From positions 1 through 25,712 of the forward strand of contig JAYMSP010002188.1 of NCBI GenBank assembly GCA_036897095.1: 25,712 bases of DNA. Reading direction: 5' to 3'. The notes below the pieces were generated by a model. The model did no database searches. It was not told the origin of the DNA and was given only the letters and a program-made list of their open reading frames with translations. This stretch comes from Plantago elongata. Its lineage: Eukaryota > Streptophyta > Magnoliopsida > Lamiales > Plantaginaceae. Each line of letters begins with the position of its first letter. Positions within the stretch are counted from its first letter, which is position 1. This document shows, in pieces, positions 1-8,608 of this stretch. The position numbers and the translations under genes were made by a program.

Positions 1-378
1 ATCTTGATAGTGGTAGATCGGACGGAGGAAGGGTGGATCGGTGGTGGGTGGTGGCGAAATCGGTGGACTCAATTCTGTCACACCTCAATTGCTCGATCGA
101 CACCATTAACCATCGAATCCACCACTGTCTGTCTCCACCACCAACCTCCGTCGCCACCATCGACATGTCCACCGCCGCTGCCCACCACCACGGAGCCCCT
201 CTTCTTCCTCCCAGATCCGCCCTCCACCACCCTCCACCTTCAACCACCACCGTCTCCGATCTATCTCCCTCCCAGATCCGCCCACCACACGAGATGAAGA
301 GCTTAGCGGCGCCACTGTGGTGAAGCAATCGAGCTCCAAGTGACCGTCCGCTCCAAGTGAAGCTCAATGAATGAGATA
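1..378. other. C-rich low-complexity stretch, no gene recognised
   Basis: This stretch is unusually rich in C and CCACC/CACC runs for an AT-rich window. The segment around 206-225 (a CTCCCAGATCCGCCC-like word followed by CCACCA) is repeated at about 268-285. Overlapping open frames on both strands give only Pro/Ser/Thr/His-rich or Arg/Gly-rich translations that follow from the base composition, with no domain. It may be the edge of a mobile element or of a 5' untranslated region lying outside the window. I see no methylesterase coding sequence here, which matters because the missing end of the neighbouring gene would be expected on this side. Confidence 0.4.
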
Positions 379-843
379 GGGGAGTTGCAAAATTGGTCCT
401 CCATGTATGTTTGCCATGTCACGCCACATCAGCTCCAATTCACGCCAACTCAGCCTTCTCACGCCAACTCAGCTCCAATACGCACATAAAGTATTTTATA
501 CGGTCCTCAGGACTTCAAATCTCATAGGGCCCAAATTATATTCAACTTTTGTCAAAGCATTTGTAGCCGAGTGGCAAGTTGAGACACCCCGTAATCATGA
601 GGTCACGGGTTCGATTCCCCGAAATGGGTGATTATATTCTTTGAATAGAGATTGGTGGTGATTTGCATCTAGAATTGATTGATAAATTCGTCTTGTTCAA
701 CAATTGTAATTGTAATGCTATATTTCATGTTCAATAATAATTAAAAAAAATACGGTCCTCACGACCAAAATTGAAACGAAAAAAAAAATTAAACCAGTTT
801 CGAACTGAACAGTCACTTATAGGACCAAAATTGCAATTCTCCC
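379..843. mobile_element. 465-bp inverted-repeat (TIR) insertion in methylesterase exon 3
   Basis: The left end (379-400) reads GGGGAGTTGCAAAATTGG then TCCT. The right end (821-843), read on the minus strand, is GGGAGAATTGCAATTTTGG then TCCT, so the two form an imperfect inverted repeat of about 22 bp. The right end abuts methylesterase exon 3 six codons after its acceptor site. No clear target-site duplication is visible, so the edges may be off by a few bases or the element may be rearranged. Words such as ACGCCACATCAGC and ACGCCAACTCAGC recur inside it, as in many non-autonomous plant DNA elements. The superfamily cannot be assigned from what is visible. A SINE is nested inside. Confidence 0.55.
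510..749 (+). mobile_element. tRNA-derived SINE (nested)
   Basis: The segment has a pol III A box (TAGCCGAGTGG, 564-574) and a B box (GGTTCGATTCC, 608-618) at tRNA-like spacing. A tRNA-unrelated body of about 120 bp follows and ends in an A-run (743-750). An exact 12-bp direct repeat, ATACGGTCCTCA, lies on both sides (498-509 and 750-761) and looks like a target-site duplication. One oddity is that the A box lies 54 bases inside the left repeat, further than usual for a SINE. Either the element has a 5' extension, or its body starts near 555 and the 12-bp repeat has another origin. No intact tRNA cloverleaf can be drawn, so this is not a tRNA gene. Confidence 0.6.
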
Positions 844-1673
844 ACTTAGCCAGCGCCAAATCCTGGCAAACAAACATAACACTATTTATTACTGATATCT
901 AGATTTTGCTAACTAGCTTATACGTTCTAGAATTGTAGAGACAGAAATAGAACCTCAGACGAACACAGTTGGTAAAGATTTTCCATGAACCGAGGTCCCA
1001 TGTGCATAACAGTAAGGGGATCTTCAGGTGTTCCATATGTTAGGAATCTAATGTCCATCCAATCCACAGCTTTTTTCTCCTGAATCTCTAAATTTAAAAC
1101 ATTGGATTTACAATTTGAAGTTTTGGAAAATCTTTCTGTTTAAACATTAGGAATGATAGCCAATTTCCTAATTGAAAGTTGAAACCATCAATGTTTCAAA
1201 TGAAAACATCTTATAGAACAATAAGTTTGATGATTCAAACCATCAGTTCTGTAATGCTTTTTATCAAGCTTGAATGTTATATACAAATGTGACATAGTTA
1301 TAGCAACCTGTTCTATAACATAGGAAGGCCGATGAACTGAATCAGGCATGTAGGCCGCAACAAAAACCGCGACTGCAATCTTGTCTGGATACTTGTCCAT
1401 TGCAAGCGCCAGGTTCATACCCCCCAAACTGTGTCCTACCAGAACAACCTTCTCTCCTGGAGGAACGGTTTCCAGTAGCTCGAGTTGTGGCTGACTGTAG
1501 TTATCAAGCGTGCGTACCTCAAGTAGAGTTCGTGAGTCAATGCCAGATGCAGCCATGTCGAGAGCTGTCATGCGGTGCCCTGCTGCCTCGAGCAATGGCT
1601 GCGGCTTATACCAACACCAAGCACCATGGCTGGCTCCATGTACCAAAACAAAATGCGTTTGTTGCCCATCCAT
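731..1673 (-). pseudogene. MES-type methylesterase (SABP2-like alpha/beta hydrolase), truncated
   Basis: Methylesterases of this plant family hydrolyse methyl esters such as methyl salicylate, methyl jasmonate or methyl-IAA. Exon 1 (1673 down to 1308, 122 residues) starts MDGQQTHFVLVHG, has the lid/substrate motif LLEAAGH..TALD, and carries the nucleophile motif GHSLGG with Ser82. Exon 2 (1079 down to 954, 42 residues) ends with the family motif LYQLCSSE. Exon 3 begins at 862 after a CAG acceptor and encodes only DLALAK, the expected start, before the TIR insertion. The frame then reads 37 element-derived codons to a stop at 731-733, giving a 207-residue chimera against roughly 260 in the family. 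The catalytic Asp and His, normally in the missing part, are absent, so it should be inactive. The start at 1673 fits the family; a frame-matched ATG 14 codons earlier is less likely. Specificity within the family cannot be set. Confidence 0.8.
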
Positions 1674-1722
1674 TGCTTTTTCCAATATCAATAAGACAAT
1701 AATTCTGTTAGGCAATGGCCAG

Positions 1723-1733
1723 TTTATATAAAT
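1723..1733 (-). promoter_or_regulatory. TATA box of the truncated methylesterase gene
   Basis: On the minus strand the sequence reads TTTATATAAAC about 50 bases before the chosen ATG at 1673. This spacing would put a transcription start about 20 bases upstream of the ATG. It suggests the promoter side of the gene is intact even though its 3' end is lost. Confidence 0.45.
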
Positions 1734-1992
1734 TATAAAGCTATCAGCATGTTCTAGATTAAAATTCGTGCTACTGATGACTGATCATACAGTGAGACGT
1801 ACTCTAGCATTGTTCTTATATACATCACACAAGTGGATAGTAGTTGGTGTGCCCTTTGCACTGTATTGCCAGGTGGGAGTAGCAGTACTAGTGAGAAATT
1901 TTTACTAATCTGTCGACTGTCGTTATTGCAAGACTTGGACTTCAAATGACATGTAACTCCCCATGTAGTTTATACATTAACTCGGTTAGTTG

Positions 1993-3170
1993 AAGGATTA
2001 ATTACACTTTCATCTATGGAAAAGTTCAAAATTACTATTAAATTCAAACATTTTTGCACACCTTCATGATGTCATTTGACTAACGGAGTCAACTCCAGTC
2101 AACACAAAATTGTTGACCTTTTTTACTTTTAAATAAATAAATAAATAAATAAATTCAGCAACTACAAAAATCATTTATGACATCATTAATAAGTGTGGAA
2201 AATTACTATAATACCCCAGTCAAACTTCTTCTTTTAAACCCTAATTCACCAGCACATTACCCATTCACTTTCCCCAAAATTTCCTCTTATTTGAAGAGAG
2301 AGAGAGAGAAGTAATTCGTCAGGTTTCAACCGTTAAATAAACAAATCAAATCGGACACACTGTTTGTTGATTATAGCCTATGAAGTAAACAAATCAAATA
2401 GGACTTGCTAGGGTTTACTTCATTGGCTATAATCAGTGATCCGAGTAGTAGGAGCATGATAGTTCATCTGTCATTCCGTCTAGTAAGATGATTGGATCCA
2501 GGAAACGAATTGGCAGCTGAAGAAGCAGGAGGAAACTCGGATCGAGTACGACGGTGAGATGAGTCTTCGGTGGAGTCTCCGACACGGAAGAGCTGGTAGC
2601 TCCGGCCGCTAGAGCTCTCGGACATGAGTGGTAAGCGATTTGAGGCCTCTACTTGTTCATTACGTTCATGACGAATGGGATTAGGCCTTCCACTTTTCGT
2701 TCGGTGATAAATCACCATGTCTTTTCATTGATTTTCATTTTTCATATGTAATTGTAATTATCTATTTGGGTCATTTGTGTTCAATGACTACATTATTTAA
2801 TTAATTGCTTTGTTATTACTTTCACACCTTAGTATTAATATTCAAAAATATATTGGTTGTGGGTGTAATTGAACTAATCTTACTTTGAGACCCCGAGGTC
2901 AGCGTTGGAAACCATCAAAATCTTTGTGATGTGTAGTAATTTTTTTTTCTGAAAATAATTTTTTTGACAAATCTTACTTTTAAACTCCAGTTGACGGTTG
3001 ACTATTTTAACGGTTTAATTGTGTAATTTGTTGACTGGCGGTGAAAGTTAACAGAATGTAAGGAAATGCAAAGTTCAAAGCTTTTTTGTAACAAACTTTC
3101 GGAGCTCCTGGGTTCGGGGGAATTTTTAAGACCGTGACACTTTCAGAGGATGAAAGTGTAATTAACCCTT
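1993..3170. mobile_element. 1.18-kb non-autonomous TIR DNA transposon (MULE-like?)
   Basis: The ends are inverted repeats matching at 21 of 22 positions: 1993-2014 begins AAGGATTAATTACACTTTC and 3149-3170 is its reverse complement with one change. Similarity continues weakly inward. GTCAAC/GTTGAC words cluster just inside both ends (2076-2110 and 2989-3040). The interior holds an (AAAT)n run (about 2130-2153), a short (AG)n run near 2297-2311, and a 23-bp hairpin (2368-2390 with 2413-2435, one mismatch, 22-nt loop). No transposase is visible, so it would need an enzyme from elsewhere. I could not find a convincing 9-bp target duplication, so the superfamily is open. It shares the exact 19-mer TTGACTAACGGAGTCAACT with the element at about 19195-21105. 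Confidence 0.7.
2464..2625 (-). CDS. possible short Ser/Arg-rich ORF inside the TIR element
   Basis: This minus-strand frame encodes about 53 residues beginning MSESSSGRSYQLFRV and ends SNHLTRRNDR; the open frame extends 31 codons further upstream to 2718. The composition (Ser, Arg, polar) is unlike the AT-rich sequence around it and resembles N-terminal leaders seen in transposon-carried small plant proteins. That resemblance is an impression and no domain is present. It could be a captured exon fragment, or a chance ORF. I do not assign a function. Confidence 0.2.
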   Translation of the reverse strand: MSESSSGRSYQLFRVGDSTEDSSHRRTRSEFPPASSAANSFPGSNHLTRRNDR

Positions 3171-3660
3171 AATTGAATTCCAACTTCACTAAAACAGTTT
3201 CCCCTTCTGTACATTAGATTTGATGGAGTTTAATATTTATATTTTAGTTTTGAATTTTTGAGTAGTAGATCAATAATACTTCAGCTCCGTATATAATAGT
3301 GTACTGTGAATAATTAAATACGAAAATGTTGAAAAACTTAATTTGTGTTCTTAACAAAATATGCAGTGGCATGTTTTGAGCCGAAGGTTTTCATTACTCA
3401 TACTTAACTTGTTAACAAAACGAGTCCATTTTTCTAGCTTAAGTTTAAATCACAGTAAGTAACTTATTTGGTTCGATCTTCAATTAATTTACTATAAGCT
3501 CGCTAATTAAGAACCAAAAATTACAAACAAAGGGATTTACATCGTAGCAATCACAACCCAAATTGTAAACGTGAGTCCAAATACATAGCCCAAATCGTAA
3601 AATGTGAGCCCAAATACAAATACAGCTTTCCATTGTTCTGAAACGAATCGGAAAGAAAGA
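3171..3660. other. Intergenic/promoter stretch, nothing specific recognised
   Basis: This AT-rich DNA lies between the TIR element and the start codon at 3661. It should include the promoter and 5' untranslated region of the downstream two-exon gene, but I see no clear TATA box at the expected spacing. The near-repeat of CAAATTGTAAACGTGAG / CAAATCGTAAAATGTGAG (about 3560-3607) is the only local structure noted. Confidence 0.4.
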
Positions 3661-5630
3661 ATGGGTTACGTCTTGCGAGTTAGATTCGCGTCGTTCTTCA
3701 CCGGCGCCGCCGTGGCATCAGCTGCCGGATTTTATTTTCTGCACAAGGATTACAAAGTCGCTCACCAAGCCATTACAGAGCAGGTAACCTACTCCCCTAA
3801 TCTCTTCAAATCATTATGTGCAATATGTGCTGCTTAGGATTCGAATTTGCCTGATACTATAAATTATGTGCTGTATTAGTGATTGATATCAATATTATTC
3901 AGATTTATTTTACGAATTGTATTATTGCCATTGTGAGTTTGTGACTAGTGAAGAAATTGGAGAAATGTTAGGGTTCACATAGCTTTAGGTTCAACTTTGG
4001 TTTAATCAGCTGGAAAATAGGACAGTGGAGATGGATTTTAGCTTCTGTTACTAGTTTTTGTATTTTGATTGCATATGATATGCTTGGTGATGCCAACTAA
4101 TTGTGGCCCGGCTTTGTTAAGTGTTGCTCTCTGCTACTGATATGCTAGAGCTCTACAGTTGTTTAAGATTGCAGCAAACCTAGGTAATTTCATTGTGAGC
4201 TAAGGTCCAATCCTGGTGCTAGTAAGTGTAGTTAGAAATCCATGTCAAGGTCAATCCTGGTTCTGCTTTTGTCGACATTAGGGTTTTAGTAATGTGAGAT
4301 CTGGCCATTGTGAGAGACTGAGAGTCTTGGGTTTGGTGATGTTAGAAATCCATGTCAAGGTCAATCCTGCTTCTGCTTTTGTGGACATTAGGATTTTAGT
4401 AATGGGAGGCCTGGCCACTGTGAGGGACCGAGAGTCTTGGGTTGTTCGGTGATGTGCTAAATGTCTGCTGCCTTGCTAAAAAATGCTGCATTGACTCTGA
4501 GAAATACATAGATTTGGGTGGACCAATTGTTTGGTGCCCAATATTTCAGATTTGGTATTTCATTATAAGAGGTTTCTTGATTGTATAGATGTTTTGGTGG
4601 TCAGCTAAGGACATGAAATTCATAACATAGGATTGCTATAGGTCTAAATGTCTCCTGAACCTTGAAGTCAGCCATGTCATTTTGATGTTATATTGATTCA
4701 CCAGAATGTTGATTTATTTGTTTTAATTATGAAGTGTGGATTGTGTAATGCCCTTTAATAATAATTTATTATCATCAACTTGAAAGTGATATAGATACGA
4801 CTATGGTACTATCATGTGATTTCATCGTAAACATCTACACATATGCACCTTTGAGTTCTTAGTATTTATGGGATTACTGATTACTAGGGCTTTGTTCTCT
4901 TCTACTGAAAACTCATTCAGTTCAGTCTAGTTTCATTTAGTTCAGTTCAACTCTTAATTCTTTTCAGTCCAGTTCAATCAGAAAATTGCAGTTGAAGAGA
5001 ACATAGCCTAAGTGTTGGAGAACTATGTACTATGTAGAACAAATGTAAAATAGTTTCTCTTGTCAGAACTATGTAGATATTCACCAACTAGAAAATAGCA
5101 TTTGATGTCATTGGATACTTCTGCAAACGGTATTCATAACAGGTCGACCATGGCCGTTGCCCCTTGGTGTTCTCTGTTTACTTCCATTTTTAGAGATTTG
5201 TTTCTTCTGCACCTAGTATTCTTTTCTTTCTTGTTTTACATTACAGAAAAAACTCTGTTACCTGCACTTTGAAGTTACCTTCTTTGCTAGCTAACGCCTG
5301 ACTCCAGACTCAAAAGAAGCATTTCAACAACCAACGCTCCTTGTTCATTAATATAGCAGTTGTTACAGCCCAGTAGGCTTCAACTCTTCAAGGGAAACTA
5401 GCATGTTGCACTAAATTGAAATTGAAAAGTTGCTATTCAAGATAACTTTGCGTAATAAAATTAGAATTTACATATCAAATTTCATGTGAAGAGTTGAAAT
5501 TTATTTCACATCATCTGGATCCCCTTTTATGAAGGTGAATGGGCTCTACAAATCTCTGGATGGGCGTATATCTTCACTGGAGAAGTTAAAAGAAGCTGAG
5601 CCACCAAAGCATGTGGAAGCTGCTGAATAG
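3661..5630 (+). CDS. 72-aa single-span membrane protein, probable complex I accessory subunit (NDUB4/At2g31490-like)
   Basis: Two exons join in phase 0: 3661-3783 (41 codons, ending GAGCAG before GTAACC) and 5535-5630 (31 codons plus TAG, after an AAG acceptor). The intron is 1,751 bp. The protein starts MGYVLRVRFASFFTGAAVAS, with a small-residue membrane span at about residues 9-27. A short KDYKVAHQAI segment follows, then a charged soluble tail (about 42-72) with a heptad-like SLDGRISSLEKLKE. This pattern matches, from memory, the conserved plant small proteins typified by Arabidopsis At2g31490, reported as a mitochondrial complex I membrane-arm component. The gene call is firmer than that identity. 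An in-frame ATG at 3604 exists, but MGYVLR is the conserved-looking start. The first intron carries a tandem duplication and a short MITE. Confidence 0.75.
4231..4453. repeat. 110-bp tandem duplication in an intron
   Basis: Two adjacent copies occur at 4231-4340 and 4341-4453. Each starts GTTAGAAATCCATGTCAAGG and ends near AGAGTCTTGGGTT..GGTGAT. The copies differ at a scattering of positions (for example GTCGACATTAGGG versus GTGGACATTAGGA), so the duplication is not brand-new. It lies inside the intron of the 72-residue protein gene and encodes nothing. Confidence 0.85.
4885..5010. mobile_element. short MITE candidate with TTCAGTTCA-rich core
   Basis: The left end (4885-4907) and the reverse complement of the right end (4988-5010) agree at about 19 of 23 positions; the best shared core is TGTTCTCTTC followed by a C/T-rich ACTG. 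The 126-bp interior is made of TTCAGTTCAGTCTAGTTTC-type words. A CTA at each boundary could be a short target duplication of the PIF/Harbinger kind, but this is weak. The same end word, ATGTTCTCTTCAA, occurs at 18965 and 19018, suggesting relatives in the window. Confidence 0.5.
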
Positions 5631-6464
5631 GTCTTTCCATTTACCTACCTATGTGAGCAAGAACATACCTCAGAGAGTTTTTTCCTCTTCGAACCTCGGA
5701 CATTTTCAGCTTGATGTTGGTCAGATTGACACTGATTATGTTAATTGTAATATTCCGACCAAATATGGTGTTTGATAAATGTGGAAGGAATCTTGTTAAT
5801 GTGATATACTACTTGCTAAATAAGACATTGGTCTGCCAGTTGTAACTTTACTTGGTCTTGATTTTTTCCCATGTCCTTTTTTTCTGGGTGTATGAGTTCT
5901 GGTCTATGTTTCGTACTTGCAACTTCTTTCATTTGTTGCACCATGTTTCTCTGGGGACATTTTGGATAAGGAAATAAGGTAATCTTGGTATCCAGTACAT
6001 GAAGAATATCTAACCACATCTGTTAAACAGTATGGACAAGGTTGATGGTTCTGAATTCTGAATATTGAGGGCGTTTATGACCCTGATACATGGATGTGTA
6101 ATGAATTCCATTTGTAATTTTGTTACAAAAACAGACATTTTTCTAGTACTTTCATTTTTTGGAATCCAGATTTATAGTAAACCCATGCTTTTTAAACACT
6201 CACTATCCAATTCTATCTGTGGTTTTCCTGGCTATCAAATCCATTTGTATGAGAGGCTAATAAGCAATCATGTGGCAGCTGCATAGATGCACATAAATGA
6301 TTATTCTTTTGAATGGAAACAAACATACAAACACGACCACACGCTCTTTTTTCTTTCTTGGAGATTTTTTTTCATCTGCCTATGTAACAATCAAATTAGT
6401 TTTAACTCCATACCATCACAAAAAACTACAATCTTAAGCAATAAGCTCTGTAGTTTCTATACTG
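5631..6464. other. Intergenic stretch between two plus-strand genes
   Basis: This holds the 3' untranslated region of the 72-residue protein gene and the promoter/5' leader of the D27-like gene. Short open frames on both strands (for example 5816-6019 minus, 6065-6286 plus) lack any recognisable domain and have AT-driven compositions. No repeat, RNA gene or clear TATA box stood out. Confidence 0.4.
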
Positions 6465-8608
6465 ATGGCAGTTATAAGTTTCCGAGCAATGAACTTCCCA
6501 ACTGTCAGCCATTCTTGCTACGAACCAAGATACAAACAGCATCAAAGTTGTGGTCGTATGATGAAAATCCGGTGTGGCATTGCAGAGCCGTCAGGACAGC
6601 CGGCTCCAATGGGGCAGAAGACCAAGTATAAGGATGGGCTGTTCGAGAAGGCATTCATGACTCTGTTTGCACGGAAGATGGAGAAATTTGCTCGGGGTGG
6701 TGAGAACGAGAAGAAGGGATGGTTTGATTATGACTACGAATCTTTCGTGGATGTGTCGAAGAGAGTGATACAAGGAAGGTCGCGTCTGCAGCAGCAGGAA
6801 GTGGTTAGAGAAGTGCTCCTCTCCATGCTTCCTCCTGGTGCCCCTGCTCAAGTATGATAACATCTTATCTTATCTTTTTTCGTTTGGTTTGTTTTATTTC
6901 TGTGGGGTTACTTGGGCAATATCTCTTACAATTGAAAAGTTGGACAACATTGAGGTGCAAAATGCAAAACAATAAAAATTACAACATAACGAGCCTTAAC
7001 TAGTGTTCTCGGGTATATATATCTGAGCCTAACTTAACTATTAACCAAACAAACAAGTTGATTTAAAAACTATATGTTTGAACTTTAACTAGTCGAATTG
7101 AATATTCTAGGTTGAACTGTTATAATATCTTAACATAAAATACTATCTCTGTCCCTGATAAAGATTCCTACTTTAATTTTTTCGATCAAATTTGTCTTCA
7201 TCTTTAACTACGAATTATGTTTAAACTGTATATATAAATGTTTAATCAAATTATATAGTAAAACTTTAGAACTTAGAAGTAAAAGGTTAGATCAACACAT
7301 ACTATAGTTAGAACTTAGAAGTAAAAGGATATACTCAGAAAATAAAAATAAGAAAAAACATAAACTAATGCTGGCTATGGGGTTCGAACCCATGCGCACT
7401 TATGTGCAGAAGATCTTAAGTCTTCCCCCTTAACCTCTCGGGCAAACCAGCAAGACATTTATTATGTAGCAAATTTACTATATAATCGCTCACAATTGAA
7501 TTCAACTTTTTTTTCCATTTTATGTTAAACGTCTCAAATTCAACTTCTTATTTTTCATAATGAAAATTATCTCTACTATTTTATTCATTTTATTTATTAT
7601 CTTACATGTTTTATTCATCATTCTCTTAAAATTTATGTTCAAATTCGTGAAAAATTCAATTGAAGACGGAGCTAATATTAAGTAGAATTATTTTAGAGTT
7701 GAGAATGTTTACGGTTTCTATACATTTGCTCTTTTATTTCAAGCTTTTTGATTTTCTATTTGACAAAGGAGGTAACTGTAATAACAATATAAATTAATAC
7801 TATATTCCTAATAAAATGAAGACATAAGCTTAAACTTGTGAGATGAACATGTTACAGTTCCGGAAATTATTTCCACCAACAAAATGGGCAGCCGAATTCA
7901 ACGCGGCATTAACCGTACCTTTCTTCCACTGGTTGGTTGGCCCTTCTGAGGTAAAAGTTACACTCTTAGCTTATCTCTTAATTTCACTTTTACTCCGTCA
8001 TGTTATTTTACTGTAATTGAGCTGACATATTTACATTCAGTAGGTCATTGAGGTAGAAGTCGATGGGGTAAAGCAAAAAAGTGGAGTTCTTATAAAGAAA
8101 TGCAGGTATTTTGGCCTACACAATTCGACCTAGTTAGGTTTTACAATGTTTCAATCCCTAGTCTAATCGATAATCTTTGTGATAAAATTAAGGTACTTGG
8201 AGAACAGTGGATGCGTAGGAATGTGCGTTAACATGTGCAAAATACCTACACAAGATTTTTTCACCAACGAGTTTGGACTTCCGTTAACAATGATTCCAAG
8301 TATGTTACCTCACTACCATTGAAATTTGAAAATCATTATGCGTGGTTATTATTTTGGTTATTCCCAATTGTCCATGTAAAATCAGATTTTGAAGATATGA
8401 GTTGCGAGATGGTGTATGGACAAGTTCCTCCTCCATTCGAAGAGGATCCAGCTACAAAACAACCTTGTTTTGCTAATTTTTGTAAGTAATGTAATTTAAT
8501 TTTGTCTTCGATTGATCTCCACTTGCCATAGACCTTAACAAAAATTTTAACTCTTCAGGCTCCATAGCAAATCCGAATTCAGATGTATGTCCGAAACTTC
8601 AAACATGA
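6465..8608 (+). CDS. D27L1: D27-LIKE1-type plastid carotenoid isomerase
   Basis: The gene encodes 264 residues from six exons: 6465-6851, 7858-7950, 8044-8105, 8193-8299, 8386-8481 and 8559-8608 (TGA). All introns are GT-AG and every junction keeps frame. D27 relatives are plastid iron-dependent carotenoid cis/trans isomerases; D27 itself feeds strigolactone synthesis, and the LIKE1 branch acts on cis-carotenoid pools. The first ~50 residues look like a transit peptide. The body has [45 protein letters not shown] (end of exon 1), then [18 protein letters not shown] and HWLVGPSE. The C-terminal DUF4033 part has [20 protein letters not shown] (Cys180, 188, 192, 196), [20 protein letters not shown], and a closing CPKL. 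It fits D27L1 (Arabidopsis At1g64680 type) better than D27 proper. A cryptic read-through past 8481 would stop at 8489; splicing to 8559 restores the family C-terminus. Confidence 0.92.
7369..7451 (-). tRNA. tRNA-Leu (anticodon TAA)
   Basis: This 83-nt gene folds as a complete type II cloverleaf. The acceptor GCTGGTT pairs with AGCCAGC (one G-T), with discriminator A. The D arm carries the A box (TGCCCGAGAGG). The anticodon stem GAAGA/TCTTC holds loop CTTAAGA, giving anticodon TAA, which reads leucine UUA codons. A long variable arm (GCAC-ATAA-GTGC) is typical of tRNA-Leu, and the T arm is ATGGG-TTCGAAC-CCCAT. Downstream on the minus strand there is a T-rich run with TTTTTT suited to pol III termination, and about 30 bases upstream there is a TATATAG-like stretch. 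It lies antisense inside intron 1 of the D27-like gene. It has no CCA, as expected for a nuclear gene. Confidence 0.95.

Noticed and set aside
33-323. Open frames on both strands in the C-rich start of the window
   Set aside because: Overlapping frames give only Pro/Ser/Thr- or Arg/Gly-rich translations explained by base composition, with no domain.
564-630. tRNA gene at the A/B box pair
   Set aside because: No acceptor stem or anticodon arm can be formed; it is a SINE head.
1400-1731. Plus-strand open frames opposite methylesterase exon 1
   Set aside because: They are antisense shadows of a clearly conserved exon.
6591-6863. 90-codon minus-strand frame opposite D27-like exon 1
   Set aside because: Antisense shadow of the conserved plus-strand exon.
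7140-7200. Stowaway-like end (TACTATCTCTGTCCCTGATA)
   Set aside because: No matching inverted end was found nearby; at best a lone decayed terminus.
8235-8489. 84-codon frame across exons 4-5 of the D27-like gene
   Set aside because: It reads through an intron; the true exons use other boundaries that rebuild the family protein.
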